The notes beneath the pieces are model-generated. The model had not been told where the DNA came from. It did not search any database and saw nothing but the letters and a program-made list of their open reading frames with translations. The translations under genes and the position numbers were made by a program. From assembly GCF_003415675.1 (NCBI RefSeq), contig NZ_QFZK01000002.1, forward strand, positions 310,001-374,000: a stretch of DNA of 64,000 nt. The letters are read 5' to 3'. The stretch's first letter is position 1; each line of letters opens with the position of its first letter. Of this stretch, positions 17,197-26,100 are shown in pieces. This DNA comes from Rhodoferax lacus. Lineage in GTDB: Bacteria; Pseudomonadota; Gammaproteobacteria; Burkholderiales; Burkholderiaceae_C.

Positions 17197-18386
17197 CGGA
17201 TGCTTCCTGCGAGTTCGAAGATCGGGAAGTACATGACCACCACGATGAAGCCAACAACCAGGCCGATGAAGGCCATCAGCAGTGGTTCGAACAGTTTGAC
17301 GAACCAGTCAATCCACTGGCTGATCTCGCTGTCATAAAACAAGGCAATGCGCTCCATCATTTCACCCATCTGTCCGGTTCTCTCCCCCACGCGCAGCATA
17401 CGCGCGGAAACCGCGCTGGTCAGGCCGGTTTTCTCCATGGCCTGCGAAATGGGGGTGCCTTCCCGTATCAATTGGGTAGCAATACCCAGTTGCTGGCTGA
17501 GCGCGCCGGGCAGCAGGCCCGACACCAGCTCCAGCGAGCCCACCGCCGGCATGCCGCCACGCAGCAACATGCCCAGCGAGCGGTAGAAGCGCGCCAGCTG
17601 GTAGATGCGGATGCGCTCGCCCAGTGCCGGAATGCGTTGCAGGGCCTTCACGATGTGTGTGGGTGTTTGTGGCCGGGTGAGCCAGTAGCCCAGCGCCACG
17701 ATGCCCAGGCCAATGGCCACCAGCAGCGCCATGCCGTAGTTCTGGGCAAAGTGCCCCCAGCTGATCAGCAGGCGCGACATCCAGGGAATTTCGCCGCCCA
17801 GGTCTTCAAAAATCTTGGCAAAGCGCGGCACCACATAGCCCATCAAAAAGGCAATCACCAGGGTGCCCACCACCATCAGCAGCACGGGATAGATGCTGGC
17901 GCTGATGATCTTTTTCTTGACCGTGTCGAGCTGGCTTTGGTAGGCCACATATTTTTCCAGCGCCTCGGGCAGTCCGCCGGTGCGTTCACTGGCGCGCACC
18001 GTGGCCACGAACAGGGGCGGGAAGGTGCCGGGGAACTGCGCCAGCGCGTTGGAGAGCGAGCTGCCGCGAAACAGGTCCTCCACCAGCTTGCCCAGAATGT
18101 CTTTGCGCTCGCTGCGGGTTTCCTTTTCGTTCAGCGTCTCGATGGACTCCACCAGCGCCAGGCCGGCATTGAGCAGGGTCAGCAACTCCTGGCTGAACTG
18201 GCCAACCGGAAAGTCACTGCTGCGCTGGCGCCTGCCGGGCAGGCCGATGGCGCTGCCACCCGTGACCGAGAGCACGCGCAGACCCCGTTCGGCCGCGGCC
18301 TTGAGGGCCAGTTCGCGGCTCGATGCCTCCAGCGTGAACGTACTCACTGCGGCAGACCGGTCGATGGAACGGATGGTGAATTGCAT
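17193..18386 (-). CDS. gspF: Type II secretion inner-membrane platform protein
   Basis: The 397-residue protein has two GspF domains (about 65-185 and 265-390), with FPVGQFSQELLTLLNAGL (first repeat) and YQLARFYRSLGMLLRGGMPA (second). Three hydrophobic segments are seen: LLMVVGTLVIAFLMGYVV, MALLVAIGLGIVALGYWL and PLLMAFIGLVVGFIVVVMYF. This polytopic protein is the inner-membrane rotor or adaptor for pseudopilin extraction. It is coupled to gspE by ATGA and follows gspG by 39 bp. Confidence 0.94.
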   Translation of the reverse strand: MQFTIRSIDRSAAVSTFTLEASSRELALKAAAERGLRVLSVTGGSAIGLPGRRQRSSDFPVGQFSQELLTLLNAGLALVESIETLNEKETRSERKDILGKLVEDLFRGSSLSNALAQFPGTFPPLFVATVRASERTGGLPEALEKYVAYQSQLDTVKKKIISASIYPVLLMVVGTLVIAFLMGYVVPRFAKIFEDLGGEIPWMSRLLISWGHFAQNYGMALLVAIGLGIVALGYWLTRPQTPTHIVKALQRIPALGERIRIYQLARFYRSLGMLLRGGMPAVGSLELVSGLLPGALSQQLGIATQLIREGTPISQAMEKTGLTSAVSARMLRVGERTGQMGEMMERIALFYDSEISQWIDWFVKLFEPLLMAFIGLVVGFIVVVMYFPIFELAGSIR

Positions 18387-18425
18387 GGATAGCGCAAGCG
18401 TGCCGGTTTCTGCCGTGCACCGGGG

Positions 18426-18848
18426 CTATTCCCAGCTGCCCAGGTCGGCGTCTTCACCGGTGCCGCCGGGCACACCGTCCTTGCCGAACGAAACGATGTC
18501 GTATTCGCCGTGGGTGCCCGGGCGCTTGTAGGTGTACTGCGCCCCCCAAGGGTCGGCGGGCAGGCCCTTCTTCAGGTAGGGGCCGTCCCAGCGCGCTTCA
18601 TCGGCGGGCTTGGCGGTCAATGCCGCCAGTCCCTGCTCGCTGCTGGGGTAGTGCCCGGTGTCCAGGCGGTATTGGTCCAGGGCCTTGCCAAAGGATTCAA
18701 TCTGGGCACGCGCCACCTTGACCTCGGACTTGCCGACCTGCTTGAAATACATGGGCGCCACATAGCCCACCAGCAGGCCGATGATCACCATCACCACCAG
18801 CAGTTCCAGCAGCGTAAAGCCGCGCGCCTTCAGGGTTGTGCGTTGCAT
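18426..18848 (-). CDS. gspG: Major pseudopilin GspG
   Basis: The 140-residue protein has leader MQRTTLKARG and mature N-terminus FTLLELLVVMVIIGLLVGYV with Phe1 and Glu5. The C-terminal GspG signature is complete: ALDQYRLDTGHYPSSEQGL, GPYLKKGLPADPWGAQYTY and YDIVSFGKDGVPGG, including the calcium-loop region. It is the main subunit of the pseudopilus. It is the first secretion gene of the cluster, and its ATG lies only 4 bp after the SCO gene. That puts SCO and secretion genes on one message. Confidence 0.95.
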   Translation of the reverse strand: MQRTTLKARGFTLLELLVVMVIIGLLVGYVAPMYFKQVGKSEVKVARAQIESFGKALDQYRLDTGHYPSSEQGLAALTAKPADEARWDGPYLKKGLPADPWGAQYTYKRPGTHGEYDIVSFGKDGVPGGTGEDADLGSWE

Positions 18849-18852
18849 GGGT

Positions 18853-19512
18853 TCAGCTCTTGCGTTGGTCGCGGTACTCTTTGACGACTTGCTCGGCCGA
18901 AGGGAAGCCCTCGATCTGCACCCAGCTCCTCTTGCCGCCGCCGTTGATGAACATCAGCGGCACATGGTTCATCTTGTCGCCGCGGTAGGCGCCAAAGGCC
19001 TTCTGGATGGCCACGCTGTTGGCCAGCGTGCCGCTGTAGTGCTGCCACTGCGGCTTGGCTTCAAAGTTCTTGGCGTAGGCCAGCAGGCGCTCGGGCGTGT
19101 CGTACTCGGGGTCAATCGAGATGGACAGCATGCGCACGTTTTTCAGTTCGTTGCCCAGCAGGTCCTGGGTGCGGGAAAGTATCTGGCTGGTGACCGGGCA
19201 GACCGTGGTGCAGGACGTATAGATAAAGGCCAGGATGACCGGCTTGTTGCCTTCGAGCTCACGGGCCAGTGTGGTCTTGCTGCCGTCCTGGCGCACCATG
19301 GGTGTGGCCGTCACGGTGACATCCACCATGCTGCGCTTGGTGGGCGCGCTCTTGTCTGGGTGGGCGTGGTGGGCATGCGGGTCCATGGCGGACATGTCGT
19401 GGCCGGTATGGTTTTCCTGTGCCAGCGCGCCAGGCGCCTGTGCCAGCCCCGTTGCCAGCAAGGCTGCCGCCGCTGCACGCGCCACGTGGCGCAATTGATT
19501 TGCACATTTCAT
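18853..19512 (-). CDS. SCO1/SenC-type periplasmic copper chaperone
   Basis: The 219-residue protein has a Sec signal peptide (about 1-31, ending ALA) and a His-rich linker (ENHTGHDMSAMDPHAHHAHPD) that could bind metal. A thioredoxin-like SCO domain follows. The copper-binding CxxxC is present in SCTTVCPVT (about 100), and the distal His in KMNHVPLMF. SCO proteins deliver copper to Cu(A) or other cuproenzymes, or reduce their cysteines. The nearest cuproenzyme is the giant multicopper oxidase upstream on the same strand, not a cytochrome oxidase, so metallation of that oxidase is the likely task. The next gene, gspG, starts 4 bp downstream. Confidence 0.9.
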   Translation of the reverse strand: MKCANQLRHVARAAAAALLATGLAQAPGALAQENHTGHDMSAMDPHAHHAHPDKSAPTKRSMVDVTVTATPMVRQDGSKTTLARELEGNKPVILAFIYTSCTTVCPVTSQILSRTQDLLGNELKNVRMLSISIDPEYDTPERLLAYAKNFEAKPQWQHYSGTLANSVAIQKAFGAYRGDKMNHVPLMFINGGGKRSWVQIEGFPSAEQVVKEYRDQRKS

Positions 19513-19646
19513 TATTTATATTCCCAAAAATTAATCGGGCGCCCCTGTTCCGATGTTACGTGAGGTCAGCCACGGGCGACTTAAAACCGCTTAAGAATCG
19601 CAGCACTGCCTGCGCATGTGTTGCGTAAGCGCGGTCGCTGCGTTGC

Positions 19647-20384
19647 TTACTGGCCCAAACGCGCCTGGTAGGTTGTGCGGTCCACAGCCAGGTAGCGGCG
19701 CGAAATGGCTGGATTGGTATTCATGTAGTTGGCGGCCGACGCCTCCTGCACCATCAGGTTGCGGTATTGCGAGAGGATGGCCTGGATGCCGGTCAGCGGG
19801 GCGGCCGGTGTGGTTGCGCCCGCACTCGTGCCAGTGCCGGTGGAGCCGCTGGCTGTAGTTCCCGTCGTTCCGGTGCCGCCGTCAGTGCCGGATGCGCCGG
19901 GCGCGCCCGGGGTATAGGTGGCGCCATACGAGCCGCCAGCGGAGGGCTGGGCGCTGCTGGTGGCCAGCGACTTGCTTTCGCTGGCCGCACTGCGGCTTTC
20001 GGCATCCGACGCCTGGTAGCTGTCCATGGCGCTGGAGCTGCTTGCCGTGTCTGCCTCCTGGGGGCCTTCTTCGGCGACCGTGTCGGTGTCCTGTGCGTCC
20101 TTTGCAGGGTCCTTGTCGGCCAGGCGTTTGCCCCGCAGTGTGGACCTGGAGGCTTGCACGCTCTGGCGCGGCACGGGCATTGCCAGTGTGGCGGCAGCAG
20201 CGGTATTGGCAGGGCCTTCTGCGACCACAGCCTGGCCGGCATCCGGCTCATCCAGATTGGTTAGTTCTATGGTTTCGGACGCGCCCTGGCGCAGCGTGAT
20301 GTTGCCAGCAGCCCAGGTGGGCAGTTGCAGCGTGGCGCCCAGCAGGATGCAGAGGGCAAGGGTGCGGGAAGTCGGCTTGGTCAT
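19647..20384 (-). CDS. Low-complexity Ser/Ala/Thr-rich secreted protein, unknown
   Basis: The 245-residue protein starts at ATG 20384, preceded by AGGAGA. The longer open frame extending to 21023 is antisense shadow of the mofC-like gene. A signal peptide (LALCILLGATLQLPTWAAG) is followed by an acidic, Ser/Ala-rich middle and a Gly/Thr/Ser-rich tract (about 155-200) that looks extended or disordered. A short C-terminal domain (GIQAILSQYRNLMVQEASAA, then NYMNTNPAISRRYL) looks helical. I recognise no family. It lies 20 bp after the mofC-like gene, so it belongs to the oxidase operon. It may be a matrix, sheath-associated or scaffold protein. Confidence 0.7.
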   Translation of the reverse strand: MTKPTSRTLALCILLGATLQLPTWAAGNITLRQGASETIELTNLDEPDAGQAVVAEGPANTAAAATLAMPVPRQSVQASRSTLRGKRLADKDPAKDAQDTDTVAEEGPQEADTASSSSAMDSYQASDAESRSAASESKSLATSSAQPSAGGSYGATYTPGAPGASGTDGGTGTTGTTASGSTGTGTSAGATTPAAPLTGIQAILSQYRNLMVQEASAANYMNTNPAISRRYLAVDRTTYQARLGQ

Positions 20385-20404
20385 GGCAATTCTCCTGATG
20401 TAAT

Positions 20405-22234
20405 TCACGGAACAATCCAAGGTGTTTCGGTAACCAGCAAGTCCGGCGCCGAGGCGTCGTAATGTGCGATGTATGCGCCCTTGGACGCATAGCGTTGGCC
20501 GGGGCCCAGGTTCAGGCGCGGGTAGATGGTGGTGCCTTCGCGCTTGCCATCCATGTGCTCGGCCCTTCCGGGGGCAAAGCTGGGTTGGGGAATGCCTGCT
20601 TCCATGGGGATTTTGCGGACCCGGGGGCGCACCAGGGTCTGGTCGCGCATCTCGTCCTCGGCCTTGCGGCCCTCGCGCTGGCCGATCATGTTTTCGGCCC
20701 GCTCCACCATGTAGTCGCGGTACAGGTTGTCCAGCATTTCTGCCAGGGTGTCGGTCAGGAAGTTGACGGCGAAATACACCTCGGACTGCAGCGCCAGATC
20801 CACGATGGGGATGCGCCTGAGCTTGAGCCAGACGTACAGATAGCCCATGTTGGTGTCGCGCACGGAAGGGGTGGCATAGGGGTAGACCAGGCGCATGTTG
20901 CCGCGCAGGGACTCTGGCATCAGGCCCACGCCGCCACCCAGCAACTGGCCCGACGCCACGCGCACTGCAGGCACCTGTGCCAGCACCGGCTCCAGCAGCC
21001 GCAGGTCGGCCGGGCGCAGCCACAGCATCAGGGTGTCAGCGGCCGTCAGGCTCTTGAGTTGCTGCTGCAGTTTGCCGGGCATCTCGGCCTCGCTCCATTG
21101 GCTCAAGTCGAGCACGGTTGTCTTGAGGCCTTTGGTTTCGCTGGCCAGGCCCAGGGTTTTGGCCAGTGCGTCGGCTGCGCCCAGGCTGGCATCACTGCTG
21201 CGTGCGATTTGCACCAGGCGGCCTTTTGCTTTTTGTTCGCGCAAGTAGCTGCCCAGCACCTCGGCTTCCAGGGGCAGGCCCTTGTTGAAGTAGAACGCGT
21301 AGCGCGGGGGCGTGGAGCGTTGCGGCGCTGATGCCACCGAGGGAAACCAGCAGGGAATATGTTCGGATTCGCAGAAGGCCTCCACCGGAGCCCAGGTGGT
21401 GTTGCTGATGCCGGAGAGCAAGGCGAAGGGCGGGGCCAGGCGCTTGTATTCCTGCAACTGGGCGGCCCAGGTGTCTGGTGCGCCTTGCAGTTCCCAGACA
21501 TCGAGGGCCCATTTGTTTTCGGTGCCCAGCACCAGCTCGGCTGCGCTGACCATGTGGCGGCGCGCGGTGTTGCCCACCACGGTGCTGCCGTTTTTTTGCA
21601 TGAAGGCGGTGCGCAGCATGTCGAGCATGATCTTCTTGCGCTCCGGCTCCACGCCGGGGGTGATGACCGTGGCGAAACGGATGGTGCGGTCTTCCACGCC
21701 CGGGGATGGTGACACAGAGAGTTGGCGCAGGTAGTCACTCACCAGTTTCAGGTCGGCATCGGCCAGCGCGTAGCGCGGCATCAGCGGGCTCAGGATCTGG
21801 CCATTGCTGCCCACGCCTTCGCGCAGGGCCTGTCCCAGTGACGCTTCGGTGTGGGGCGCGCGCTTCTGGCTCATGCGCTTGCCGATGCGCGGGTCCATCA
21901 CGGCCAGTGGGCGTTCGCCCTCTTGCGGAAACAGGAAGCGCCCGGAGATGGGCGCCACCTGGATGTCACCCTCCACCGAGCCCATGCCGCTGGGGCGGTG
22001 GCAGTTGGCACAGGCCGCGGCACTGCCCACCAAGCTGGTGCCATCGGCCCGGGCGCCGCTGAGCTTGGCGCCGTTGGCCAGCACGCCCTCTTCAAACAGG
22101 CGCCGACCTGCGCCCAGCCGTGCATCGGCAGGGTCCTGCGCCAGGGCCGGAGCAGCCAGGCTGGCCAGCAGGCACAAGCCCGTTGCCCATGACTGCAGTC
22201 GGGAGGGTGTGGAGAAGCGCAAGCGGGTCAGCAC
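20405..22234 (-). CDS. mofC: MofC-like c-type cytochrome with periplasmic-binding-protein-like domain
   Basis: The 609-residue protein has a signal peptide (about 1-32) and a single heme site C75-A-N-C78-H79 in a class I cytochrome c domain (about 35-165). From about 180 to 480 the sequence follows a type 1 periplasmic-binding fold (IRFATVITPGVEPERKKIML, LLSGISNTTWAPVEAFCES). The C-terminus (about 500-609) is unassigned. In Leptothrix discophora, mofA is followed by an FKBP isomerase gene and a heme-protein gene (mofB, mofC), and the order here is the same. It could accept electrons from the multicopper oxidase. A binding-protein-like domain joined to cytochrome c is unusual. Confidence 0.75.
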   Translation of the reverse strand: MLTRLRFSTPSRLQSWATGLCLLASLAAPALAQDPADARLGAGRRLFEEGVLANGAKLSGARADGTSLVGSAAACANCHRPSGMGSVEGDIQVAPISGRFLFPQEGERPLAVMDPRIGKRMSQKRAPHTEASLGQALREGVGSNGQILSPLMPRYALADADLKLVSDYLRQLSVSPSPGVEDRTIRFATVITPGVEPERKKIMLDMLRTAFMQKNGSTVVGNTARRHMVSAAELVLGTENKWALDVWELQGAPDTWAAQLQEYKRLAPPFALLSGISNTTWAPVEAFCESEHIPCWFPSVASAPQRSTPPRYAFYFNKGLPLEAEVLGSYLREQKAKGRLVQIARSSDASLGAADALAKTLGLASETKGLKTTVLDLSQWSEAEMPGKLQQQLKSLTAADTLMLWLRPADLRLLEPVLAQVPAVRVASGQLLGGGVGLMPESLRGNMRLVYPYATPSVRDTNMGYLYVWLKLRRIPIVDLALQSEVYFAVNFLTDTLAEMLDNLYRDYMVERAENMIGQREGRKAEDEMRDQTLVRPRVRKIPMEAGIPQPSFAPGRAEHMDGKREGTTIYPRLNLGPGQRYASKGAYIAHYDASAPDLLVTETPWIVP

Positions 22235-22252
22235 GGGTTGGGCCTTTCAGGT

Positions 22253-23011
22253 TCAGGGCTTGGTGATGCTGACCAGTTCCACCTCGAACACCAGTGTTTC
22301 GTTGGGTCCGATCTCTGAGCCCACACCGCGCGTGCCATAGGCCAGGTTGGGCGGAATGACGATGGTCCACTTGGAGCCTGCGGGCATGAGCTTGAGGGCT
22401 TCCTTCCAGCCCATGATCAGGTTGGCCAGCTTCATGTTGGCGGTCTTGCCTTCGGGCGTGGCGTCAAACTCGTAGCCGGTGGTCAGCGTGCCGCGGTACT
22501 TGACGACGATGCCGTCTTCATCCGTGGGCTTGGGGCCTTTGCCTTCGGTGTTCACCAGGTACTGCACACCGTTGGACAGCGTTTTGACGCCCGCGCGCTT
22601 GGCAAAGACTGCGCGGAACTCATCGCCACGCTTGCGGTTGATCTCTTCGGCGTCCTTGCGGTTGGCGGCCATCTTCTGGCGCATTTCGGTCACGATGCTG
22701 TTCATCGCGGCCTTGATGTCCTTCTCGGGCATCAGCAGGCGCTGGTTGCCCAGTGCGTCCTGCATGCCTTTGAGCACCAGGTTCAGGTCCAGTTCCACGC
22801 CGTCCTTCATCAGGTTGCGCGCGGTGGTCACACCAATGGCATAGCTGGTGGCTTGCCGGGGTTCCTTGATCGGGTTGTCAGACTCCGGCGCTGTGGCCGT
22901 TGCGGTGGCCGGTGCAGCCGGGGCTGCGGTTTGTGCCTGCGCCAGCGGACCGGCCAGCAGGGCGGCCAGCAACAGCGGTGTAGCCAGAGCGGTTGAATAT
23001 GTATTTTTCAT
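22253..23011 (-). CDS. mofB: Periplasmic FKBP-type peptidyl-prolyl isomerase (MofB-like)
   Basis: The 252-residue protein has a signal peptide (ending PLAQAQ), an Ala/Thr-rich linker, an FkpA-type helical dimerisation domain (about 50-135; SYAIGVTTARNLMKDGVELD) and a C-terminal FKBP domain (about 150-250; VVKYRGTLTTGYEFDAT, WTIVIPPNLAYGTRGVG). It would fold periplasmic proline-rich or large proteins, here plausibly the multicopper oxidase encoded upstream. The 110-bp gap to the oxidase gene carries an intrinsic terminator and a hairpin close to the start codon, so its expression is probably tuned separately. No clear ribosome binding site precedes the ATG apart from a GAGTG inside that hairpin. 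Confidence 0.88.
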   Translation of the reverse strand: MKNTYSTALATPLLLAALLAGPLAQAQTAAPAAPATATATAPESDNPIKEPRQATSYAIGVTTARNLMKDGVELDLNLVLKGMQDALGNQRLLMPEKDIKAAMNSIVTEMRQKMAANRKDAEEINRKRGDEFRAVFAKRAGVKTLSNGVQYLVNTEGKGPKPTDEDGIVVKYRGTLTTGYEFDATPEGKTANMKLANLIMGWKEALKLMPAGSKWTIVIPPNLAYGTRGVGSEIGPNETLVFEVELVSITKP

Positions 23012-23017
23012 GTGGAA

Positions 23018-23035
23018 AGCACTCGCAAGAGTGCT
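23018..23035 (-). promoter_or_regulatory. Hairpin in the mofB leader, six bases before the start codon
   Basis: AGCACTC-GCAA-GAGTGCT is a perfect 7-bp stem with a 4-base loop. On the transcribed strand it ends six bases before the mofB ATG and contains the only GAG-like ribosome binding sequence. It could mask translation initiation. Function is inferred from position only. Confidence 0.4.
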
Positions 23036-23061
23036 GTCTGTGTATCTGCGTTTATAGGGGG

Positions 23062-23095
23062 AAAAACCGGCACCTGCCTTACAGGCGGGTGCCGG
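23062..23095 (-). terminator. Intrinsic terminator between mofA and mofB
   Basis: On the minus strand CCGGCACC-C-GCCT-GTA-AGGC-A-GGTGCCGG forms a 12-bp stem with one C/A mismatch and a 3-base loop. It is directly followed by TTTTTCCCCC. It begins 26 bp after the stop of the giant oxidase gene. This is a good rho-independent terminator and would reduce or block read-through into mofB. Confidence 0.8.
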
Positions 23096-23121
23096 TCAAA
23101 CCCGAGTCAGCCGTTCGCGGA

Positions 23122-26100
23122 TCAGGGTGCGCGCACCCCTGTCGTTGTTGTCACATAAGAACTGCCGCCTGCTGCGTTTGTGGCCTGCACACGGAAGTAG
23201 TAGGTGAGTAGACGCACGACGTTGAACGATGCGCTGTTTGCATTAGCCGGCGCAGTGGTGCCGTTGACCCAGTTGGTTCCATTGAGGGAATACTGCACCG
23301 TATAGCCGGTTGCTGTTGCATCGCTGCTGCCCCAGGTCACAGTGGCCCGGTCTTGCGCAAAATTGCCAGTGATACGCGCTATCGTGGGAACGCCGATGCT
23401 CGAAGGCGCAGCCGGAACGGGCATGGCCGGTACCGTATCCGTCACATTCGACTCGGCCGAGTTGCCCGCAGCATTGAAGGCGTAGACCTTGTAGACATAG
23501 GCCAGGTTGGCAACAGCGCTGGTATCCCGGTAGGTGACCGTGCCTGTTCCATTGGCTGCACCCACAGCGCCATTGAGTGTGGTGAAAGCACCCACCACGC
23601 CATTGGTCACCGTTGCACGCATCACCCGGAAGCCGGCCTCAGCCACCGAGTTGTCGGTCCAGCTCAGGTTGACACCGGCATTGGTCCTGGTCGTGAAAGC
23701 CAGCAGGGTCGGTGCGTTGGGCGCGGTGGTCACTGCCAATGTGGTGCTGGCAGAGCCGTTCTGGCCAATGGCGGTCACACGGTAGCGGTAGGAGCCATCG
23801 GTCTGCGGGGGCAGCAGCGTCACCGTGGTGCCGGTGGCGTTGGCCAGCGCGGTGATGGTGTCGGCAGCCACGCCGCCATTGCCGCTGGTGAAGGTCTCGA
23901 TGGTGTACTTGAACTCGGTCTGTGCGTTGTCGACCCAGGTCAGCTTGTTGCCAACCAGGTTCAGGCCGGTGGGTGCCAGGGCGCCGGCTTCAGCGGCGTC
24001 AAATACCAACGGACGCATGAAGTCGTTTTCCTCATGGCCCAGGATGTGGCAGTGCCAGACATATTCCCAGCCGTAGTCGACCATCTTGTTCACCACGTCA
24101 GCCGGGTTGCCGGTTACCGTGTCCACTTGCGTGAAGCCGGTGGGCACGCCCAGAGGCTGCGACGGGTCCATGGCACGCACGCTGTTGGGCAGACCGAAGC
24201 CAGCCAACACCGGCTTCTTGGGACGCATGGCCACCACCACGTCTTCCAGCGGGTTGAAGCGCAGGGTTTCTTTCCAGCCGCGTTCGTTGTCTGCCGGTGG
24301 TTTGATGGTGCCATCCCAGCCGATGCGGTTGATCACCTGCACGTTCATCAGGTGGAAGTGGATCGGGTGGGCATCCACACCGTTGTGCGTGATCTTCCAG
24401 ATCTGGGTTTCGCCGTCGGTGAACTGCTCGGTGGCAGGGTCCACATAGCCAAGCGGAATGGTGGTTTGCACCAGTGCGCTGGTAAAGGGCAGTTCCACGC
24501 CCAGGGTCGCGTTCATGCGGCCGTAGGTGGGGTCAAACAGTTCCTGGATGGCCTTGTTCTTCACCACCAGGCTGCCGGTGTTGCTGGCCGTTGCCTTCGC
24601 AGCGACTCCACCTGCAATGAGGTTTCCACCCGTGAAGGAAATCGTGGGCAGCGTGGCGTAGGGATTGCCAGGGTTGGTGATGCGTACATCAAACACCGAG
24701 CCAATGGGTGTGGCCGCAGCAGCAACACCATTGGCCAGCTGGGGCGCGGACAGGGTGACTGTCAGATCCGCCATTCTGGCGTAGCCGCCACCGCCGGCCT
24801 GGTTGGGCTTGGTGGGGTTGGAGACAACGACGCTGACCTCGGCCACACCGCCAGAGCTATGGGCGACGGCCTGACGGCCCCCCACGGCAGGTGCACCAAT
24901 GCTGACCGTGGGCGCGCCAGCGTAGCCCTTGCCCGCGTTGGTGATGGTGATGCCTGTGACCCTGCCGCCGACAATGGTTGCCGTGCCGGTTGCCTGGACG
25001 CTGCCCGTGGGCTGGCCGTTGCGCATCAGCGGCGGGCTGGTGGGCGCCGAGAACGTGACCTTGGGCGCTGCCACATAGCCGCTGCCCTGGTTGTCCATGA
25101 TCACCTGTACCACCTTGAGGGTGGCCTCGGCAGTGGCACCCGAGCCCGGTGCGCCCACGTTGTTGGTAATCGTGACACGGGGTGCCACGGTATAGCCGCT
25201 GCCTGCGGTGTCTACATTGAAGGCGCCGACCCGCAGCGAGGATACGGCCTGCGCCGTGCCAGCGCTGAACCGCACAGCTGGCGCAGTCCTGTAGCCCAGA
25301 CCACCGGTGTGGGCAGTCGCTGCGCTGTCAGGTGCCAACAGCACGCTCAGGCCGCTGCCCGATCCGGGTTGGTAGTTGAAGGCGGGCTCCTGCAGTGTGC
25401 CGGTAAAGATGCCGGCATAGGCACGGGTGCCATCGGTGTTTACCGAAGTGCCTTCGCTCCAGCTCTTGGCGCCACCCGCCACCGAGTTGTTGTAATAACC
25501 CTGGCCCACGAGGGGCGCTTCCTGGGTGCTGGCATACACAGCGGGCAACGCGGTAACGGCTTTGGCAATCACGCCAGGATTGGGCACGGCGGCGGTGTCA
25601 CCCACAACGAATTGCATCACGGTGCGGGTGTTGGGGCCAAAGCCGGCTTGTGGGGTTTCCACGCTGCCAGCGTCGGCTTCGTCGGGCTTGCCGGTCCAGT
25701 GGTCGTTGCGCGGGTCGAAGGCGGGCACGGGAGCGGGTGCATCGCTGTACAGGATGATCTTCTTGCCGGCATAGGCGCTGAAGTCAATCAGCACGTCTGC
25801 ACGCTCGGCATTGCCGAGGAACAGGCCGTTGGTGAAGGTGTTGAGCACGGTCACGCTGCGGCGGTTGTACTCGTAGCCCATGGGCGTGGCGTCGATCTTG
25901 GCCACTTTGGGCAGCAGGCCACCTTCGTTGCCAATCTGGTAGAAGGCCGGGCCCACAGTGGCAGGGTCGGGCACGCCGCCGTCACGGCCGTCGGTAGGCC
26001 AGGTGGAGGGCCAGCAGGGGGCTGCGGCGGTGGGGGGCAGTTCAGCGCCACTGGCGTCGGTACCGCAGGCAGCAATGCCGCTGGCGACCTGGGGCACGGC

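Noticed and set aside
19647..21023. Long 458-residue minus-strand frame spanning the unknown secreted gene and part of mofC
   Set aside because: The part upstream of 20384 overlaps mofC in another frame and is low-quality sequence. A good ribosome binding site and signal peptide mark the start at 20384.
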